Below are positions 61,695 to 64,000 of a stretch of DNA of 64,000 nucleotides, in pieces. The number at the start of each line of letters is the position of its first letter. Positions within the stretch are counted from its first letter, which is position 1. This stretch comes from Aquimarina sp. Aq78 (GTDB taxonomy: Bacteria > Bacteroidota > Bacteroidia > Flavobacteriales > Flavobacteriaceae), in contig NZ_OMKA01000003.1 of NCBI RefSeq assembly GCF_900299525.1, positions 186,001 through 250,000 on the forward strand, in the 5' to 3' direction. Below the pieces are notes generated by a model. That model searched no databases. It was given only the letters and a program-made list of their open reading frames with translations, and had not been told where the DNA came from. A program made the translations under genes and the position numbers.

Positions 61695-62255
61695 ATGGAT
61701 GAATCAATTTTGGAACTTCTTAAGAGAGCTGGAGAATTTTCAGAAAAAGAGTCTTTACTTCTCAGGCAAGAGCTTCAATATAGAAAACTTGAAAAAGATG
61801 ATTTTTTATTAAAAAAAGGTGATACTTGCTCATCAGTTTACTTTGTGATTTCTGGTAGTCTTTATCAATATAATATTGACTCAGACCTCGATAAAAATTT
61901 TATTGACCTTTACGTTTCTAATGATTGGGTAATAAGCCATAAAAGTTTTACTTCCAGAACACCATCCAAGTATTCGATTCAAGCATTCGAAGAGAGTTCT
62001 GTCTATGAACTTTCAATAGAGTCTATGCACAAATTAATTGGATTATCACAAAGCTTTCTTCAAATGGGTAAAATATTAGAAGAGTCAACATCACGAATTG
62101 ATTTTTTTGATAATAACAATACGCCTGATGAAAAATATAATTATCTACTTAAAAGTAAACCTAAGCTTATTCATAAGTTCCCTCAAAAAATAATAGCATC
62201 TTATCTGAAAATTACACCAGAAACGTTGAGTAGAGTAAGAAAAAGAATTAAGTGA
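61695..62255 (+). CDS. Crp/Fnr family transcriptional regulator (copy 2)
   Basis: 186 aa. The cNMP-binding-like barrel runs about 20-115 (YRKLEKDDFLLKKGDTCSSVYFVISGSLYQY). The winged helix is short, with the recognition helix ITPETLSRVRKRIK (E176, S179, R180). The ETLSR matches copy 1 and the FNR rule for TTGAT half-sites. No Fe-S-binding Cys set is present. A perfect TTGAT-N4-ATCAA box stands 8 bp after its stop and before a membrane-protein gene. This repeats the arrangement at 1816-2576 with an unrelated target. Confidence 0.85.
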   Translation: MDESILELLKRAGEFSEKESLLLRQELQYRKLEKDDFLLKKGDTCSSVYFVISGSLYQYNIDSDLDKNFIDLYVSNDWVISHKSFTSRTPSKYSIQAFEESSVYELSIESMHKLIGLSQSFLQMGKILEESTSRIDFFDNNNTPDEKYNYLLKSKPKLIHKFPQKIIASYLKITPETLSRVRKRIK

Positions 62256-62262
62256 TTTATTT

Positions 62263-62278
62263 CTTGATTTCAATCAAG
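62263..62278 (+). promoter_or_regulatory. FNR-type operator CTTGAT-TTCA-ATCAAG
   Basis: Perfect 6-bp arms around TTCA, containing TTGATNNNNATCAA (62264-62277). It lies between the Crp/Fnr stop (62255) and the membrane-protein start (62333). A wider inverted repeat (62299-62328) with TTGAT/ATCAA ends follows. Confidence 0.7.
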
Positions 62279-62298
62279 TGATAGTTTTCTTTGAACCG

Positions 62299-62328
62299 TT
62301 GATATTTGTCTTTCATACTAAATATCAA
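62299..62328 (+). promoter_or_regulatory. 9-bp inverted repeat before the membrane-protein gene
   Basis: TTGATATTT and AAATATCAA, perfect arms with a 12-nt spacer, ending 4 bp before the ATG at 62333. The outer bases are again TTGAT/ATCAA but too far apart for the normal box, so it may be two half-sites, or a hairpin near the ribosome site. It also shows that a TTG at 62306 is not a start. Confidence 0.5.
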
Positions 62329-62332
62329 TTCA

Positions 62333-62974
62333 ATGAAAAATCATTTTTGCAAGAGTACAGGCATCTCACTTATTTCTGGAGCGCTATTAATTATTATAAC
62401 AATGGTGTTACATCCAAGTGGTGGCAGTATTGAGCATATTATTAAAATTTCTAAAACAATTATGATTGCTCACTCATTAGCAATATTTAGTCTACCTATT
62501 ATTTTATTTGGTTTTTATGGACTTACAATTTGTCTTTTAGATAAATGGAGACTTTCTATTCTGGCTTTTATCATCATCTCATTTGGATTAATTGCTGCAA
62601 TGCTCGCAGCTCTATTTAACGGGCTCGTTTTACCCTATTTCCTCAATCAATATTCAAATAGATTAAATGACAATTTGGAAATATTGAAACCAATTACCAA
62701 CTTCAGTTTTTCAATTAATATTCCGCTAGATTATATTTTTATTATCGCTTGCTGTATTGCAATACTTGTATATTCCGTTATAGTATTAATTGAAGATAAA
62801 TTTCCAAAGTGGATTGGATTTTTGGGTATTTTCATTACACTCTTCGCAATCATTGGAGGATTAACGGGATTTGTATTTACGAGTTTAACAGGCTTTAGAA
62901 TTTTCACTTTTAGTATTGCTGCTTGGATTTTATCTAGCGGTGTACATTTAATAAAACACAAACCTAGCAAATGA
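62333..62974 (+). CDS. Six-helix membrane protein, predicted Crp/Fnr target
   Basis: 213 aa from the ATG at 62333 (MKNHFCKSTGISLISG). Six membrane helices (about 10-28, 43-64, 70-93, 125-146, 155-178, 182-203). The opening KSTGISLISGALLIIITMVLHPSGGSIEHI is typical of a Bacteroidetes membrane family without a firm name. It overlaps the next gene by 4 bp (ATGA). It lies directly behind the FNR-like box, so the second Crp/Fnr protein is its probable regulator. Confidence 0.7.
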   Translation: MKNHFCKSTGISLISGALLIIITMVLHPSGGSIEHIIKISKTIMIAHSLAIFSLPIILFGFYGLTICLLDKWRLSILAFIIISFGLIAAMLAALFNGLVLPYFLNQYSNRLNDNLEILKPITNFSFSINIPLDYIFIIACCIAILVYSVIVLIEDKFPKWIGFLGIFITLFAIIGGLTGFVFTSLTGFRIFTFSIAAWILSSGVHLIKHKPSK

Positions 62975-63519
62975 AATTATTGATATTTGGAGCATCTGGT
63001 TCAGGAACAACAACTTTAGGAAATGAAATCAAGAAAAGGACTGATTTTAAGCACTTGGATGTTGACGATTATTACTGGAAAAAAACCAATCCACCTTTTC
63101 AAGAAAAAATACCGTTGACTAAACGGAACGAAAATCTGAAAGTGGATTTCAACAATTTTACAAACGTGGTAGTTAGTGGTTCAATGGTAAGTTGGGGAAA
63201 AGAATGGGAATCTGCGTTTGATTTAGCCATTTTTATCCGATTGGAAAATACCGCACGGATGGAACGACTAAAAATTCGTGAAACCGAACGTTATGGAGAG
63301 AAACTTCAGACTGACAAAAAAATCCAGCAGAACTCAAAAGCATTCTTGGAATGGGCAAACCAATATGAAAATCCAAACTTTGATGGTCGTTCTTTAAAAG
63401 TTCATAACAATTGGATTGAAATGCTGGATTGTAAAATATTGAGGTTAAATGGAGAAGTTGAATTGAACTACAATGTGGAAAAAGTATTAACTGAAATAAA
63501 ACTACTAGCAACAACGTAG
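62971..63519 (+). CDS. P-loop kinase-like ATPase (adenylate-kinase-like)
   Basis: 182 aa. The Walker A is GASGSGTTTLG (residues 7-17), with Thr in place of the usual Lys: G-x-x-G-S-G-T-T-T. That is a common variant in small AAA_17/AAA_18-type proteins. DVDDYYWKKTNPPFQEK (about 28-44) is the substrate-binding region, and the lid-like region has MERLKIRETERYGEK (about 95-109). It is probably a small-molecule or nucleotide kinase, if active. It is coupled to the membrane protein by a 4-bp overlap. A cassette-like element follows its stop. Confidence 0.75.
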   Translation: MKLLIFGASGSGTTTLGNEIKKRTDFKHLDVDDYYWKKTNPPFQEKIPLTKRNENLKVDFNNFTNVVVSGSMVSWGKEWESAFDLAIFIRLENTARMERLKIRETERYGEKLQTDKKIQQNSKAFLEWANQYENPNFDGRSLKVHNNWIEMLDCKILRLNGEVELNYNVEKVLTEIKLLATT

Positions 63520-63652
63520 AAAATTAATTGCTAGTGCAAGCTTATTAATGAAAATTCTTACAGATTTTCTATTTGATTTGTATTTGCTAAATTAGTTGCT
63601 AAAACATGCAACGAAATCATACACAAAACGTTAGACACAAGCTGAAAAACAA
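63520..63652 (+). repeat. Spacer element ending in GTTAGACACAAG (attC-like)
   Basis: The 133-bp spacer has AATTAATTGCTAGTGCAAGC at its start, TGCTAAATTAGTTGCTAAAA in the middle, and CAACGAAATCATACACAAAA before CGTTAGACACAAGC. The end fits GTTRRRY, the integron core, exactly (GTTAGAC). The start codon of the next gene is 23 nt after that GTT. Part of the end is repeated at 481-509. Confidence 0.55.
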
Positions 63653-64000
63653 ATGACCGAATACAAAAATCCATTCTCAGACAAAAAACATTACCACGAA
63701 CATGCTGAATGGATTGATGAACATTTGGACAAGTTTTTCGATGAAAATCTAATAACTGTCTTTCACGAAATCCCGACATTGGATTTACATCTTGATGTTT
63801 ATTTCATTAAACCAGAAAATGCTCAATTCAATATTCTTCTGACTTCTGGAATGAGTACTTTAAAAATGAACGTGTCGGAACAAGCAGAAAACCCAACTAA
63901 ATTAGAATTTGCCGAATTAATGATGCTAATTCCAAAAGAAATTGAATTTGAGCAAGTTTACTCTGGCGAAAACAAAAATGATTGGATTATTTCGATTCTA
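63653..64000 (+). CDS. SUFU (suppressor of fused) family protein, N-terminal part
   Basis: The frame is open from the ATG at 63653 to the end of the window (116 codons). MTEYKNPFSDKKHYHEHAEW, then HLDKFF and an E-x-P-T-L-D-L-H-L-D-V-Y-F stretch (about 45-56) and LLTSGMS (about 70-76), are the suppressor-of-fused-type features seen in bacterial proteins. The family occurs often next to toxin/immunity genes in bacteria, but no toxin is in view. The start comes 23 nt after the GTTAGAC boundary. Confidence 0.8.
   Translation, partial: MTEYKNPFSDKKHYHEHAEWIDEHLDKFFDENLITVFHEIPTLDLHLDVYFIKPENAQFNILLTSGMSTLKMNVSEQAENPTKLEFAELMMLIPKEIEFEQVYSGENKNDWIISIL

Noticed and set aside
1-64000. CRISPR arrays, tRNA/rRNA genes, prophage or transposase genes
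   Set aside because: I looked for regularly spaced repeats, tRNA-like cloverleaf ends and transposase motifs and saw none; the single DUF7220-like gene is not enough to call a prophage.

Overview
The window reads as a chromosomal segment of a Flavobacteriia-type Bacteroidetes. The DNA is AT-rich. Several genes are preceded by the Bacteroidetes -7 motif TAnnTTTG. Secreted proteins end their signal peptides in ...AQ or carry a Cys lipobox. One protease has a C-terminal type IX secretion (T9SS) sorting domain, and LytS/LytTR pairs, hybrid kinases and outer-membrane beta-barrels are common. A large marine genus such as Aquimarina is a plausible guess, but no marker gene in the window settles it. 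I saw no rRNA, tRNA, CRISPR array, transposase or integrase.

Layout. Positions 1-11.7 kb are a patchwork of small, unrelated genes, almost all on the + strand: 2H phosphoesterase, Crp/Fnr regulator plus FAD monooxygenase, a zinc-ligand protein, a YdeI-family protein, a GNAT-YoaP fusion, an AraC regulator, a metallophosphoesterase and an alpha/beta hydrolase. The spacers at about 4.2-6.8 kb and 63.5 kb carry imperfect inverted repeats that end in GTTRnnMACAAG-like boundaries 23-26 nt before the next start codon. This resembles an integron-like cassette array. 11.8-23 kb is mostly - strand: DUF4386, GyrI-like, GrpB, M16 peptidase, azoreductase plus glyoxalase-like protein, an outer-membrane protein, a membrane LuxR regulator, an ABC-F ATPase and a LytS/LytTR pair. 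23-33 kb holds an outer-membrane receptor-like barrel and a four-gene run of two amidohydrolases, an S10 carboxypeptidase and a pirin, probably for extracytoplasmic peptide breakdown. 33-38.3 kb has two tandem paralogous hybrid histidine kinases with solute-binding sensor domains and a DUF1853 gene. 38.3-43 kb (- strand) has a beta-helix-like secreted protein, an RDD protein and an AAA/VWA chelatase-like pair. 43-53.3 kb has an M28 peptidase, an SLC13 transporter and an operon of MBL hydrolase, VPS10/BNR propeller and S9 peptidase, closed by a strong palindromic terminator. 53.4-58 kb (- strand) has a T9SS reprolysin-like metalloprotease and two secreted Tiki/TraB-like proteins. 58-61.5 kb has a second LytS/LytTR pair, a DUF2490 protein and an isochorismatase-like hydrolase. 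61.5-64 kb returns to patchwork: Crp/Fnr, membrane protein, AAA kinase and a truncated SUFU-family gene.

The most interesting structure is non-coding: (i) the cassette-like boundaries and a roughly 55-bp repeat in three copies; (ii) two Crp/Fnr genes, 60 kb apart, each followed at once by a perfect TTGAT-N4-ATCAA box in front of an unrelated target gene, with recognition helices carrying the matching ETLSR motif; (iii) a 16-bp perfect hairpin that buries the start codon of the M16 peptidase; (iv) an identical 16-bp operator at the same spacing from the -7 box in front of the GyrI-like and glyoxalase/azoreductase genes; and (v) two copies of a REP-like element whose flanking arms differ in sequence but remain self-complementary.
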